A stretch of DNA of 64,000 nt from Carnegiea gigantea (taxonomy: Eukaryota > Streptophyta > Magnoliopsida > Caryophyllales > Cactaceae). Shown here in pieces: positions 1 through 11,959 of this stretch; the first letter of the stretch is position 1, and each line of letters begins with the position of its first letter. Where the stretch lies: the NCBI GenBank assembly GCA_029747015.1, contig JAKOGI010000564.1, positions 62,001-126,000 of the forward strand. The letters run 5' to 3'. The notes beneath the pieces were generated by a model. That model worked only from the letters and a program-made list of their open reading frames with translations. It had not been told where the DNA came from and made no database searches. A program made the translations under genes and the position numbers.

Positions 1-905
1 ATATGTTTGCCATTTTGACTATCTTGACCTCTTATAATTTAGTATTGGGATGTTGATGATAAAAACTTAGTTCTAAAGGTGATATTTTGTGCCCTAGTTC
101 TAACCTCAGTATTTCATTATAATTGTGAGTCCAATCCTTATTTTATGCATCACCATTGTCTTAAGGTCTTAGGCTTCCATAGTTGATTCTCTCACTTTTC
201 TTTGTATGGTTGCTTTTATTTTACTTTTAAATTTACATTAAAAAAAAGAAAAAAAAAGGTGCTATAGAGTTTGGATTGATAAGTATCCCTTTGTTGGATG
301 CGCTACTAGGTACTACACTTTAAGACAATACTGCTATTGAGAAAACCTTCTTCCCAATCAACCAGTCAATAAATTAGTTTAAGTCTTTTCAATTAGGATT
401 AATTCAAATTTCAGTTTGCCTAACTCCTAGGATAGGGCTACACTTACACACCGTACACTACGATGGATACATTGTTTTGTTGGATTGGGAGGTAAAAAGT
501 AAGAGTGTGATGTCACCAATGAGAATCTAGAGTCTTGGAGTGTACAGCTTATTTATATACAAGCTAATATCTGGGCTATAAGGGTGATATGTCTGGTTGG
601 AATTTTATGTTGTCTCCCCTTTGTACATTTGTGTAAAGGAAGGAAAAAAAACCAAAAACATTTTCTTGTCTCTCTTTTCTTTCTATTATTTTCTTTTTTC
701 TTTTGAAGATTTTGTGCATACATCTTCTGTAAATCTCACAAGACTTTACTCATCCATTAAGGGGAATCTAAGGTTTAAAGGGTTGTTGCATACACCAAAT
801 GTAACCGTGATTCCTATGAAAGTGAGTTAGGATTTTTATTTTTATTTCTTCGAGTAATTTAGTTTATTTTACTCAAGGACGAGAAAAACTTAAGTGTGGA
901 GATAT
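1..905 (+). mobile_element. Element B: 3' internal end of a gag-only-type LTR retrotransposon
   Basis: This noncoding stretch matches, in order, the 3' region of the tandem array units and of element F. It holds a degenerate copy of the repeat built on CCCTTTG and GCGCTACT (about 279-350), then a block containing TACACTTACACACCG, then a block where TTTAAAGGG is followed by TTGTTGCATAC, then AAGGACGAG before a purine-rich run near 897. It is more diverged from the array and F than they are from each other. The 5' part of B lies left of the window. No coding sequence is seen; short open frames here are not conserved. Confidence 0.7.
279..350 (+). repeat. Degenerate copy of the shared 3' module
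   Basis: A diverged version of the 3-unit repeat seen at 38796-38898, 43178-43277, 47563-47663, 51930-52028, 62946-63047 and 58476-58577. Recognisable words are TATCCCTTTG, GCGCTACTAGG and CAATACTGCTATTG. Confidence 0.6.
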
Positions 906-1087
906 TAGTGAGTCCAAAAGTTTTATATTTTTAATATCCTTTGAACTTTGGTGTACTTGCAGATAATACCATTTTTAGTACATTTACTTGCAGATAATAT
1001 CATTTTTAGTACTTTTTTATTATTTTGTCAGAAATAATAAATTTCTCAAGTTGGTCCCAGATTCCAACATTATTAATCGGTGATAGT
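906..1087 (+). repeat. Element B 3' LTR, left part (split by element A)
   Basis: Begins just after the purine-rich run AAGTGTGGAGATAT, at the place where LTRs start in the array and F. It is cut at 1087 by element A; the 5-bp duplication ATAGT (1083-1087) is repeated at 10028-10032, where the LTR resumes. The exact first base is uncertain by a few bases. Confidence 0.6.
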
Positions 1088-2322
1088 TGATAAATGCTTG
1101 GAGTATACTTCATTTTGGGGTCATTTTGTTGCATTTTTAGGGAGAATTATGAACTTTATGTTATAATCTACACTCCTATTATTGTTTTACGCTTGTGTAT
1201 GGTTCCTCTCTATGTTTCACAGGCTTTTTGGGCCTTTTTGCCCTTGCTTTAACCCTAATTGAGCATATTTTGACTCCCCACAGATGCTCCAAAGTTTCTA
1301 TGCCCGTGGAGGAAAAGAAGACCCAAAACTTTTTGAGAAAGACGCAGCCACAGATGCTCTATAGTGAAGGCGATGGTCCATGGTGAGCTTGAAACTACTT
1401 GACTCTTCGCCTTCCTCGATCTTGTGGATGAAGATGTTCGAGTTCATACTTAAAAGGGTTTCTCAGTTGCAGAAGAGAGAGAGCCAAGACACTTATCACT
1501 CATCTTTCCCTCATTTCTATCATTAGTTTTAGGAATTTTAAGTTTTCTTTAGAGCAAGAGAGGAATTGAAATGGAAGATTTGCACTTGGAGGCTTAAAGA
1601 TTGGGAAGCCATTGAAGATCACTATTGTTGCTAAGCTTTTTTTCCTTCGAATATCTTCTTGAACTCTTGTTTAGATGTTTTTAATTTCAATTATGTGTGA
1701 GTAGTTTTATTTAATTTAGGAACTTGTTATCAAAGTATTGATGTGGATCTTTAATTTTGATTATTTGTGCTTTATCTAAATTGGTATTATTGAATTCTAT
1801 CTTGTGAATGAACTGTTGTGAGCAAATTTTTGGCCAGATTTGCTTGCTTATACTAGATAGTTGAGTGAAGTACTGAAAGAAGAAACTCACTATTAAAACA
1901 ACAAGTTAGAACTTAATTTAACGATTCTTGAGAGAGAGTTGTTTGTTGAGAGAAAATCCTAGCAATCAAAAATCTATAACCAAGACGAAATCAACGACAT
2001 TTGAAAGAATGCTAATTGGATTAATTTAAGCAATTCAGTTTGTTTCGAAAGAAAAGATTGAATTTTTAGTTCGATTGCGCTCATTTGAATCACCCAAATC
2101 TAGGTAAAAGTGCAAGTTTGAATCCAACGATCTAACTCTTTACTAGGTGAAGCGAATCCCTAGATGTTTTTAATTTGATTGAATTGCAATAGTTTAGACA
2201 ACCCATTGGAATTTGGTTGCTTAGCCTTTTATAATAGGTCAAAACTCAGTAGATTACATTTGGTCTCTATGGGAACGATATTAAAACTATGCTACAACAT
2301 CCGTGCACTTACAAAAGTGTCA
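1088..2322 (+). repeat. Element A 5' LTR
   Basis: 1235 bp, matching 8771-10027 throughout. It contains a segment with ATGCTC, CCCGTGGAGG and GGTCCATGGTGAG that resembles the palindrome-rich stretch near 5223 in the same element. It ends TGTCA immediately before the PBS spacer. Confidence 0.92.
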
Positions 2323-2327
2323 AGTTT

Positions 2328-2345
2328 TGGTGCCATTGTCGGGGA
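2328..2345 (+). other. Element A primer binding site (tRNA-Asp type)
   Basis: TGGTGCCATTGTCGGGGA lies 5 bases after the LTR end. It differs at a few positions from the tRNA-Asp-type PBS common in Athila elements (TGGCGCC then GTTGCCGGGGA, from general knowledge). Confidence 0.8.
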
Positions 2346-2425
2346 CCAATATGTGGAGATTGAGTTTGCCTATTTAGAGTGACTATGAATTTTCATGTTT
2401 TTCTTTTTCATTGTAGTTTCTTTAT

Positions 2426-3756
2426 TTGCATTGGTGGTGTTTTGTGACAATCTTTGCTGGATTTCTCCAATTATATGTAAAGTCCTTTCCAGTTGAATTC
2501 GATCCAAAAATAGAAAGGACTTATCATTGCAAGAGGAAGAAGTTGAAGTTAGAGGAGCAAAGAGCAAAAGCTCAAGAAGCCTCTTCAACGATGGCGGGAG
2601 GAGGAGATGATTAAAGAAGGTATTGCCTCTAGTGTTGCTCGACCAAATGTGGAAGCTCACAACTTTAAGCTTAAGCCGACTCTTATTTCTATGGTGCAAC
2701 AATCCCAATTTGGAGGCACCCCACTAGAAGATCCCAACTTACACCTCTTGGTATACTTAGAGGTGTGCGACACATTGAAGCTCAATGGAGTTTTTACCGA
2801 TGCTATTCAATTGCGGCTATTTCTCATTTCAGTTATGGACAAAGTGAGAGCATGGCTTTATTCTTTGCCTTCTGGATGCATCACAACATGGGATGAGCTC
2901 ATCAAGGTTTTTCTTGCAAAATTCTTTCCTCTTAGTAAGACGGCGAGTTTGAGAAACCAAATCACTGCTTTCGATCAAAGTGAGGACGAGTCGCTATATG
3001 AGGCTTAGAAGCATTTTAAGGACCTACTGAGGCTATGTCCATATCATGGGCCCCAACAGTGGATGTTAATACAAGCCTTCTAGAATGGAGTCAGTCAAAT
3101 CGCAAGGTCTACTATAGACCATGACAGTAGGTGGCACACTTATGAACAAGACGAAAGACGAGGCTTACCACCTTATTGAAGAGATGGCGCTAAATAGCTA
3201 CCAATGGTCCATTGAGAGAAGCCAAACCAAGAGGGTTGGAGGTAAGTTAGAACGTGATGCTATCTCTATACTTTCCCCTAAAGAAGATGATATGTCTCAA
3301 AGGTTGCAACAATTGAATTTTAATTTAGTTAATTCAGGTACCCCTTCCCCATCATATGAAATTTGTGGTTTTGTTGATCATTTGATTGTGAATTATCAAG
3401 TCAGGAGTCCATTTTCCCAAGATGATAGTGACTCAGTCAACTATGTTAACACTTATAACCCTAGACCGACCAATGACCCATTCTCTAACACATACAATCC
3501 TTGTTGGAGGAATCACCCTGATTTCTCCTACATGTCTAATGCCCCTCCTATGCCTCAAATGAATTTTAGACCACCTCCTAGATTTCAAATACCACCATAC
3601 CCTCAACAAGCACCTCAAAAATCCAATTTAGAGACAATCATGGTGAGTATACTTTTGGCGCAGCAAAAGTATGATGAGCATATTAAGCAATTAGCCTCTA
3701 AAGTTAATGTACTTACTACTCATAATAAGATGTTGGAAGCCCAAATCGCCCAATAA
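2426..3756 (+). pseudogene. gag: Element A gag polyprotein, broken
   Basis: Gag forms the particle and binds the RNA. The core of the Retrotrans_gag domain is visible at 2607-3008, with the signatures EDPNLHLLVYLE, WLYSLPSG, TTWDEL and KFFPLSKTASLRNQIT, followed by a stop (TAG at 3007). A frameshift near 3110 moves the frame to 3121-3756, which holds the downstream part (GGTLMNKTKDEAYHLIEEMA) and a proline-rich stretch. The zinc knuckle near 3355-3400 reads YEICGFVDHLIVNY, so the first and last Cys are Tyr. The N-terminal part (2426-2614) ends in a stop after an acidic stretch. The start codon is not certain. Protease lies downstream in the same frame as the second half. Confidence 0.85.
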
Positions 3757-3939
3757 GCTACCTCTTCATTTATACCCCAGGGTAGACTTCCTAGTACGCC
3801 TGAATCAAATCCTTGTGAGTAGTATAACTATGTTACTTTGAAAGGAGGGTTAAAGGATTCTAAGTGTATGGAGCTTGAGGAGGGTGGAAAGGTGCCTAGA
3901 AATGAGAGTGAGGAGAAAAATGCTTAGATGGAGACCCTA

Positions 3940-4623
3940 CCCTTTGGAGGGGTGAGTAATGTGGTAATACCTGAAGAGTTTCCCCCTAAACTTAATGACC
4001 CAGGTTGCTTTTCTATTTCTTATATGATCAGTACGGTGAGGATTTATAGGGCCTTATGTGATCTTGGTACAAGTGTTAGTCTTATACCCTATCCGATTTT
4101 CTAGAAGGCTAGTTTAGGTGAGTTGCAACCAACACCTATTACATTTCAATTTGTGGAGGGTTTCGTAAACTGCCCTGCGGGTATTTTGAAGAATGTTCCC
4201 ATATCAATAGGTGATTTTTATGTGCTTGATAACTTTATCATCTTAGATATGGCCGTAGACATGTATGCCCAAATTATTCTAGGGCGAACCTTCTTGGCCA
4301 CTTCTAATTGCAAGACTGATGTGAAAGGAGGACGATTAACATTTGATGTAGGGGAATGTCATGTTGAATTTGCTTTGTTTGAAAATCAAAATTTCCCTTC
4401 TCCTTCATATACTTTTGAAGAAGATTCGGATTTTCATGAGATTGGCTTGTCTGATGATTGGTGGCACGTTGACTCCTTTGCGTTTGAATGTGTTTTGTTT
4501 GAAGGCCTTGGCCTTGATTATGCTAGGGTGGCATTTAATGCACCTGCGCCATCTAGCATAACCAAGGATGAGCTTTATGCTACTAATGAAGTTTCCATGA
4601 GCGATTATTATAGGTTTGCTTAA
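3940..4623 (+). pseudogene. Element A aspartic protease region (retropepsin-like)
   Basis: Cleaves the retrotransposon polyprotein. The active-site loop reads CDLGTSVSL at about 4057-4083, with the Asp kept and Thr in the position that is often Ala. A stop (TAG near 4103) follows, then an open stretch 4123-4623 with ILGRTFLATS, the typical second protease strand of Athila/gypsy elements. It stays in the same frame as the second half of gag, with stops at 3754 and in the linker. After about 4440 the sequence is acidic linker without a recognised domain, and reverse transcriptase should follow but does not. Confidence 0.8.
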
Positions 4624-4734
4624 GTAGTGCAGTCTATGCCTTTTGTTAATGATATCAAGTGTGATTTTGACTCAGGAACTGAGTTTGGTACTAGCCCGTC
4701 TGATGGATCTCCCTACAAGTTCACTTTGTATATG

Positions 4735-5011
4735 GATTGTGCTAGTTGGTGACACTTGATGGTAATTAAGGACCTCCGTCCTGAGCTCTTGAGATGGTAA
4801 CTTCGAGTACAAGAGTTTGATTTCGAGGTTCGTGATAAAGGATAGTCGGGAGATGTGGGAAAACTCATTGAAAAGCCTGTTGTCTATAATCTTTCTGACC
4901 CCGAGCCCTCCTAGAAGAGACGGTCGAGCTCCCGACCCTAAAAGAGCGCTTCTTGGGAGGCAACCTAAGTTTTTCCCTTTATTAGTTTTTCTTTTCTTTG
5001 ACTGTATATAG
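4735..5011 (+). pseudogene. Element A RNase H end and integrase tail, remnant
   Basis: Only scraps of pol remain. At 4770-4850 the words PELLRW and QEFDFEVRDKG mark the end of the RNase H domain (connection to integrase). At 4930-5000 the words RALLGRQPKFFP match the C-terminal end of Athila-type pol. The reverse transcriptase that should lie between 4620 and 4770, and the integrase core, are absent, which indicates large internal deletion(s). The joints lie near 4740-4770 and 4880-4920, and both surviving scraps carry stops. Confidence 0.7.
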
Positions 5012-5029
5012 TTTATTTCTTATTTTTTA

Positions 5030-5122
5030 AAAATCAAAAAAAAAGAGAAAAGAGGCAAAGAGAGAAGAAGAAGTAGAAGAAGAAGAAGAAAAAAAAGAGA
5101 AAAAAATCGAAAAAAAAGAGAG
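5030..5122 (+). repeat. Long purine tract (A/G simple sequence)
   Basis: About 90 bases of almost pure A and G (runs of GAAGAAGAAG and AAAAAGAGAAA) between the pol remnant and the env-like ORF. A CT-microsatellite follows at about 5338-5368. No coding sequence lies between. Confidence 0.85.
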
Positions 5123-5222
5123 TTTTAGAAGCTCTACCAACCGCTACCACGGACCCTTAGTGGCACCTAACCCGCTCCATGGAGCTGCTGGCAGAAAAAA
5201 ATAAGAAAATTCAGAGGCAGAG

Positions 5223-5266
5223 CTCACCACGGACTCCCTATGGTGGATCACACAGTCCGTGGTGAG
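5223..5266 (+). repeat. Perfect 13-bp inverted repeat, hairpin
   Basis: Arm CTCACCACGGACT (5223-5235) is the exact reverse complement of AGTCCGTGGTGAG (5254-5266), with an 18-base loop. It sits in the spacer before the env-like ORF. Confidence 0.85.
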
Positions 5267-5719
5267 TCTCTTCATCCGCGGTCAAGGGTTTTTCATGCCC
5301 TTTCACCCAAAAATCACCCAACTTCTTCAACCCCTCGACTCTCTCTCTCTCTTTCTCTCTCTCTCTAATCTTTCCCTCTAAACTCTCTCATTGTCTCCCT
5401 AAAACCTTCACAATCACCCACATATAAGTCTTCAATGTTTACTCTTTTCATCAAATTTCTTCCCCATCTTCTTATTTTCTTCACTTTTACTCCAAATCTA
5501 CACCAAATTTCTCTTTTCTTACCTTCTTTCTCTCACATTCTACCCATCTTTATACCCCAACCTTCAACAACTCAACTTCACCATCCACTCTTCCAAATTT
5601 TCTCATTTTCTTCCATTCCCTATTTACCTTAATTTTCACAAATTTTCTCATTTTTTTGCCGTTTTTCGTCCCATTTTACCTTAGTGTTTAGAGCTTTCAC
5701 TAATCCAGTTTCCATTGCC

Positions 5720-6975
5720 ATGGCACCAAGGAAGAAGGCAAGAATGGCTCAAAAGGCAGGGATGTCAAGTCAAGCACCATAATACGCACCCTAGATTTTC
5801 AGAACCTCAACCAACGTAAGAAAATGAGGTAATACTCCTAACCCCCTTATTTTAAAATATCTTGAGCATATTGCTAGATTTAATGTTTTGAGTAGTAAGC
5901 TAGTTATTGCTACTCGTTATTATGATAAGGATTTGTTAACTTGATTAGGTTTATTGAATGACATTTGCAGGTTATTTGCTCAGGGAAGTATGGGGTAATT
6001 TTTAGAGATTAGGGATCACACTTATCGTGACCTCGCTTTTGAGTTTTTGAGTACGTTGCATGTGGAGGTCACAAGTGGGTCTCGTTGTTAAGAAGGATAC
6101 ATTTCCTTCTATTTAAATAGGGAATTTTATGAGTTAAATTTTAGTGCGTTTAATAATATATTTGGTTTTCCACCGAGTACGGACTTGCCTTGTCGACATG
6201 TCCCTAAAGACTTTAACCCAAATGCTTTTTGGAATGAAATTTCTCGAAATTATTGGTATTATATAAGCAACTCCAAAGGCACCGTTATTCGAAACCCCTA
6301 TATTCTAGTGGCCTAGAGATTACTTGTTGTTGGTCTATTTGCTAGGGAGGATAGCTTGAATGTGCCTCGCCTGTCTGAATTATATTTCTTGCATAGCATG
6401 CTCCAAGGTGATGACCTGACCCCGGTTCATTCTTGGTCAATCAGTTACATAGTGCAACCACTAGTTCCACCCAAAGGATTGTGATTAGGGGCCTCATTAC
6501 CCCCTATTGATAGGTCTATTGAAATAGAACCGAACCCCGATGATAGAGTTCCCGGTTCCGAGCAGTTGAATTTAGTCGCTTTTGAGCAAATGAAGTTTTG
6601 TAAGCTAGAGGCTGGGCATGTTTGTTGGATTTATCCTTAGAATCATCTCATGCCTCTCCCTAGTGTTGATCGAACCACTCTCTTGAACCGGGCCAATCTT
6701 CACTTTTTACTGGGTGATGAAGAGTTGGTGCAACTCGCACCACTTCCTCCTCTTCTTACTTAAGGGCTTCTAGTTCATCCCAACCGTCCTCCTCCTTTGA
6801 CTATGCTGGTTTGCATGCTATCCTTTACTCCATTCAAGAAGAGCAAGCATCCCTCTGAGCTTATATTCAAAGTGAGCATACTGCACTCCGTGACTTTGTT
6901 CAGGAGCGGCATGATGAGCTCCTTGAGATGATTAATTTCCAAAACCAACACTCCAAGACTTTAGGGCTTGTGTAG
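5720..6975 (+). pseudogene. Element A env-like/Athila ORF3-type protein, broken
   Basis: Athila elements carry a third ORF between pol and the 3' LTR; its role is unknown, although it has been compared to env. It starts at ATG 5720 with MAPRKKARMAQKAG, a basic N-terminus. The frame is readable to about 6970 but interrupted by many stops (for example near 5780, 5945 and 6316). Recognisable words include NREFYELNFSAFNNIFGFP and VPRLSELYFLHSMLQGDD, in the style of the Arabidopsis retrotransposon ORF1 family (PF03078). That family link is from memory, not a search. No signal peptide or membrane segment is obvious in the remaining frame. Confidence 0.65.
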
Positions 6976-8770
6976 AGACTTGGCATGACACGCATATGTC
7001 TAACCAACCCTCCTTCTTCTCTCCCTATTCCTCCTTTTTCTTCCCTTTTGATTCTTCTATGCTTGCATTGAGGACACTACTTTGTTCAAGAATGGGGGAG
7101 ATGTGTATGACTATATGTATGTGGTATGGATGTAGGAGTAGTTTACATTTTAGGTCTTGCATTTATGTGTATTTTGCATTTTTAGTCAATCATTTTGTTG
7201 TGGCTTTGTTTTGGTATTTTCAATTTTTAGTTGTATTTTAGGGTTAGAATTAAAAAACAGGAAAAAGAAAAAAATGAAAAGAGCAAAAAAAAAAAAAAAA
7301 CCTCTGATAATGAGTCTTAGACTTAGTAGTTTTCTTGGTCTCATTTTGACCCTTTGTGTTATGGCCATTTGTGAATAAAATATTTGATTATAAGTTTTTG
7401 AAATGTGCTTCATATTTTGTCCATCATGTTGACTGCGATTCGATTGCTCAATGATTCTTTGCACGAATATTTAGCACATATGATCCAATGAACAAGTTGA
7501 GCTTTGGTAGTTGTCTTATGAGCTTTTGAGCCTTCTTTGGACTAATTCATCATTTTAGTCTCATATTCTTTTTCATGTGTGGCTCTTCCTGATTTCAAAT
7601 CTCTATAATTTGCTTTAACTCTTGTTCGAGATCACATTTAGCATGCATGTTTAGGCAATATGATTAAGGCATTCTTTGAATTTATGAGCTACATTGACCA
7701 AATAGCTACCCTTATTATGTATGATTTATACCTTTCTACGCCCTTTGAGCCTTGACAATCTTTTTCTTGATGCAAACATATAATAATGAACCTTAGCCAA
7801 ATACATATCTTATCTTTTTAGCCAAGACTATAGAGTTTCATCAATGATTGGGAGTAGTTGGTGGACAATGAGATTACTGTTTGGTATGGTTTGTTTGTAT
7901 GCATAAGGGATTTATGCAGTATTTCTCTTGGTGTCAATTGGGTTGAATTTTATGAGTTATTGGCAAAAGTGTTGAAAAATGCACAATTCCTCTTGCCATA
8001 ATCCTTCTCTTAGAAAAAGAAAGAAAATCGAATCAACAAAAAAGGAAGGAAAGAAAAGAAAGAAAGAAAAAAGGAAAACGAATGTTAAAAAAAAAAGCAA
8101 AATAATGTAAGGATTTGATATAGATTTTATATTAGACATACTTTAACACTTTTTCAAATTATAGACCAACTAGGGGTAGTTTGTAATTGAGATGTTTTGA
8201 TGTGAGGAGTATTTTTGTGAAAAATTGGGTGAAGATGATTTATACTTATAGTCTTTGGCTTTGAGCTACACAAATCCCAACATATTTGTTCCCCTCTTAC
8301 CTTTACCCATAGCCCCGTTAAGACCCTTCAAAGTCCTCATGATTGTCTAGCATTTTTTGTGTTTTAGTGGTTGCAAATTCGAGAGTCTTGTCAAGCTTAT
8401 GGTAGGTTTGTTTCTTTGGAACGAGCATTGAGAGAACCGCATTATACTTTAAACACATGAGTGATGAGTGCTTATTCCTAAAGTGAGAGTCTACCGAATC
8501 TTTTAGCTCTACATTTTGTATGTGCCAATATAATTATTTAAGTTGATTTGGGTGATCTATTCAATGTCTGAATGTGATGGTACTTTCTCTTATTTCAAAA
8601 ACTTCCTTCTCTTATTTGATTTGCAATGTTTTCAGTGACTTTTGGGCTAGCTTCTTAGGTCGGTTAGGGTATTGATGTTGCTACTTATGCTTACCTAAGG
8701 AGGTTCTTCATTATAGTTTTGGTTTTCATAGTTGCTTTGGGACAAGTAAGGGTTCAAGCATGGGGGAGTT
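6976..8770 (+). other. Element A 3' noncoding region with internal and terminal purine tracts
   Basis: No conserved coding sequence. TTGAGGACACTAC followed by AATGGGGGAGATG (7091-7103) is an internal purine tract like those at about 38415 (array) and 58110 (F). A purine-rich simple sequence lies at 8015-8100. The 3' polypurine tract GCATGGGGGAGTT (about 8758-8770) sits directly before the 3' LTR. Confidence 0.7.
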
Positions 8771-10027
8771 TGATAAATTCTTAGAGTATACTCCCTTTTG
8801 GGGTTGTTTTGTTGCATTTTTAGGGAGAATTATGAACTTTATGTTATAATCTACACTCCTATTCTCGTTTTGTACTTAGGTACGGCTCTTCTCTATGTTT
8901 TGCAGGTTTTTGGACATTTTTGCCTTTGCTTTGACCCCAATTGAGTATGTTTTGACTTCCCATGGATGCCCCTAAGTTACCACGCCCATGGAGGAAAAGA
9001 AGAGCCAGAAAATTTTGAGACAGAGGCAACCACGGATGCTTTGTGGTGAAGGCCATGGTCCTTGGTGAGCTTGAAATTGCTTGCCTTTTCATCTTCCTTC
9101 ATCTTTTGGCTGAGGATGTCTGAGTTCGTGCTTAAAAAGTGTTTCTCGACTGCAAAAGAGAGAGAGATCCAAGACATCTATCACTCATCTTTACCTCTTT
9201 TCTATCATTAGTTTTAGGATTTTTGAATTTTCTTTAGAGCAAGAGAGGGAATTGAAGTGGAAGATTGACACTTGGAGGCTTGGAGATTGGGAAACCATTG
9301 AAGACCACCATTATTGCTAAACTTTCTTTCTTTGTAATCTCTTCTTAAACTCTTGTTTAGACATTGTTAACTTCAATTATGTGTGAGTAGTTTTATTTAA
9401 TCTAGGAACTTGTTAGCTAAAGTATTGATGATAGATCTTTAAATTTTCATTATTTGTGCTTTGTCTCAATTGGTATGATTGAATTCTATCTTATGAATCA
9501 ACTGTTGTGAGTAAATTTTTAGCTAGATTTGCTTGCCTATACTAGCTAGTTGAGTGAAGTACTCAAAGGAGAAACTCACTATTAGAACAACAAAGTAGAA
9601 CTTAATTTAACAATTCTTAAAAGAGAGTTGTTTGTTGAGAGGAAATCCTAGCAATCAAAAATCTATAACAAAGACAAAAAGCAACGGCATTTGAAAGAAT
9701 GTTAATTGGATTAGTTTAGACAATTCAGTTTGTTTCGAAAGAAAAGATTGAATTATTAATTTAATTACGCTCCTCTGAATCATCCAGATCTAGGTAAAGT
9801 GCATATTGAAGTCTAACGATCAAACTCTTTTCTAGGTGAAACAATTCCCTAGAAGTTTTTAGTTTTATTGAATTTTCCAATAATTAAATAGCGATAGTGT
9901 AGAAAACCCATTGAAATTTGGTTGCTTAGCTTTTCATTATAGGTCAAAACTTAATAGATTACATCTAGTCTATATGGGAACGATATTCAAACTATACTAC
10001 AACACTCGTGCACTTGCGAAAGTGTTA
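8771..10027 (+). repeat. Element A 3' LTR
   Basis: 1257 bp, paired with 1088-2322. Begins TGATAAATTC after the polypurine tract and ends GTGTTA (CA changed to TA). The TSD ATAGT follows. Differences from the 5' LTR, including small indels, are frequent, so the insertion is old. Confidence 0.92.
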
Positions 10028-11254
10028 ATAGTCATGACACTAGATCAGAACAAAAATCTCACAGCCTAACTCTCATCAACCCGTATCCACCTCTTCTCTT
10101 TTCTATCTGGAAAAAAGGGGGAAAAATATAAGATTCAACCCCCAATCACATTCACATGACTTAACTTACCCCCTAATTTATTTCTCTCCCCAACGCTGAT
10201 TTCCTGGTTCCCCCCTCCTTTTGTAACTCTATCAGCATCATCATCTATCCTCACCATGACCAAATTCTTTGAATGAGTTTATCTCCTTAGCAACTGAACC
10301 CAATAAACAACCCCATGATTTTCACTAACTGGGTCATTCTGGTGAGATAGTGAGCTCCAATGAATCAAACGATCATGAGAGTGGAAGGTGAAGAATCAAC
10401 AACACACTCAGATTTTATGGGTTTTGGAAACTGGATTGGGTTGGAATTTCATACATAAATAGAGGTTAAAGGGGAGGTAGAGATCATCAAGTTTGTAATT
10501 TTTGGGCTCTTCTCCATTGTTGGTTCAAGAGGCCCGGAAGCCATTGTTGAAGTTTAAGCTCGTTGAATACTGATTTTCCATCTTTCTGTTCAGATTTGTG
10601 TCACTTAGTTTACACCAATTTGAGAATCAATTTTCAATTTATTGGTTGCACTGTTTTTCATTTGCGTCCTCCTGCTTACTTTTTGCATCTTTTTAATAGA
10701 CTTAACTTGGCTTTTTTTAATTTTATCCATTCATCTCCTGTCATGTTCCCAATACTTTCCTTCTTTAATTTAGCTTTCTAAGTTTTGATATATTTACTAA
10801 TTCTTTTGCACTATGAGCGGTCTTGGTAGTATTATAATTGGTTTTTTTTAATTTCTTGTTTTTTTTCTAAGCAATACATGTTCTGTCATAGCTTAACATT
10901 TCTCCTATATCACTTTGGTTCCCTTTTTTTTTAGTTGGGCTCAATTTTGTTTATTTGGTCAATACCTGTTGAATCTATTTACTTTATTTATTTTGTTTGT
11001 TATTTGGTAACTTAGATCTATTTAGTTCTTGTTGATCAACACATCATTGGTGCTGATCTTTTTATTTACTTTTTTAGGTATATATATTATTTTAGCAAGT
11101 ATGTGTATGAATTTAGCAACAGTTTAATTCAGTTTGTTTAGTTGTTATTAACATTTAGGCTAATTAAGCAATTAAATTTGATTCCACCATATTTGTGGGA
11201 ACGACTCGTATTTGCTTCATTATACAATAAGTTGAGACCGTATGCTTATGGCAA
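10028..11254 (+). repeat. Element B 3' LTR, right part
   Basis: Continuation of the LTR broken at 1087. Near its end it has GTGGGAACGACTCGTATTTG and then TTGAGACCGTATGCTTATGG, the same style as the LTR end of F (GAGGATTCGAC and GAGAGCTGTACGCTTGCGG near 55495-55540). The exact end is uncertain: 11254 (GGCAACA) or up to about 20 bases further. Short open frames inside are not genes. Confidence 0.55.
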
Positions 11255-11959
11255 CATTTCATATCAACGTCAGCATATTTGAGCCTATATATATAACCTA
11301 TCGTTAGCTTTTCCTTCATCTCCTCTCCACCCAAGCCAATTGCATAAAGATAAGAAGAGTAATTAATTTTAATTCCGCACTATACATGGTATCCTATATG
11401 ATATATCATCTGTTTTTTTAACACTATACAAATCTAATTACTTATTTTTGCCTGACAATTAGATTGCGGTACCAAATTTCATAAATGCCTAAAAGTTATA
11501 TTAGAAAATTTTATATTTCTAAGGAAATTTTTTATTAGAAAAATCTGAGAAAGCATTTTAAGTGCTAAATTATGACGGTTTTGATATTCTAATTAAAATG
11601 ATAAACATACATATTAATATGTTTGTAGTCAATAGACAGTTGTAAGCTTTTTATTAATCAACATGAATGGCTTAGAAGCTAAAGGTTGTATATAGTGTTT
11701 TAGCATCCATTAATTACATTATGATGTTAAATATTTAAATTTTGCACCCATACTTTGCATGTATTCGTTAATAGGTCATATCATACGTAGTGGTGAAGAA
11801 AATCTTTTATATCCTTATATTTTGTATATAAACAATAGTTCTATTTGCCCTAGCACTTGCACCATTGACTTGCAGGCTAACTCTTCACATTCATATTATC
11901 TTAAAAATTATCCTCATATAGCATTTTAGCACAATAGAAGAAGCAATTTTGTAAAAATT
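11255..11959. other. AT-rich spacer, possible old host flank
   Basis: No conserved coding frame. The start holds CCTATATATATAACC (about 11283-11297) followed by a CT-rich stretch (CATCTCCTCTCCACCC near 11318), which looks like a plant core promoter and 5' leader, but no gene follows. The last five bases before element C, AAATT (11955-11959), are its TSD. Confidence 0.4.

Larger units (their letters stand above)
1088..10027 (+). mobile_element. Element A: Athila-like Ty3/gypsy LTR retrotransposon, decayed and internally deleted
   Basis: Two LTRs start with TGATAAATGC (1088) and TGATAAATTC (8771) and stay similar to their ends, GTGTCA (2322) and GTGTTA (10027). The 5-bp TSD ATAGT flanks the element at 1083-1087 and 10028-10032. 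A PBS resembling the tRNA-Asp type follows the 5' LTR. Gene order is gag, aspartic protease, a scrap of RNase H, an integrase tail, then an env-like ORF, as in Athila elements. The reverse transcriptase and nearly all integrase are missing and every reading frame has stops, so the copy cannot move by itself. Confidence 0.92.
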
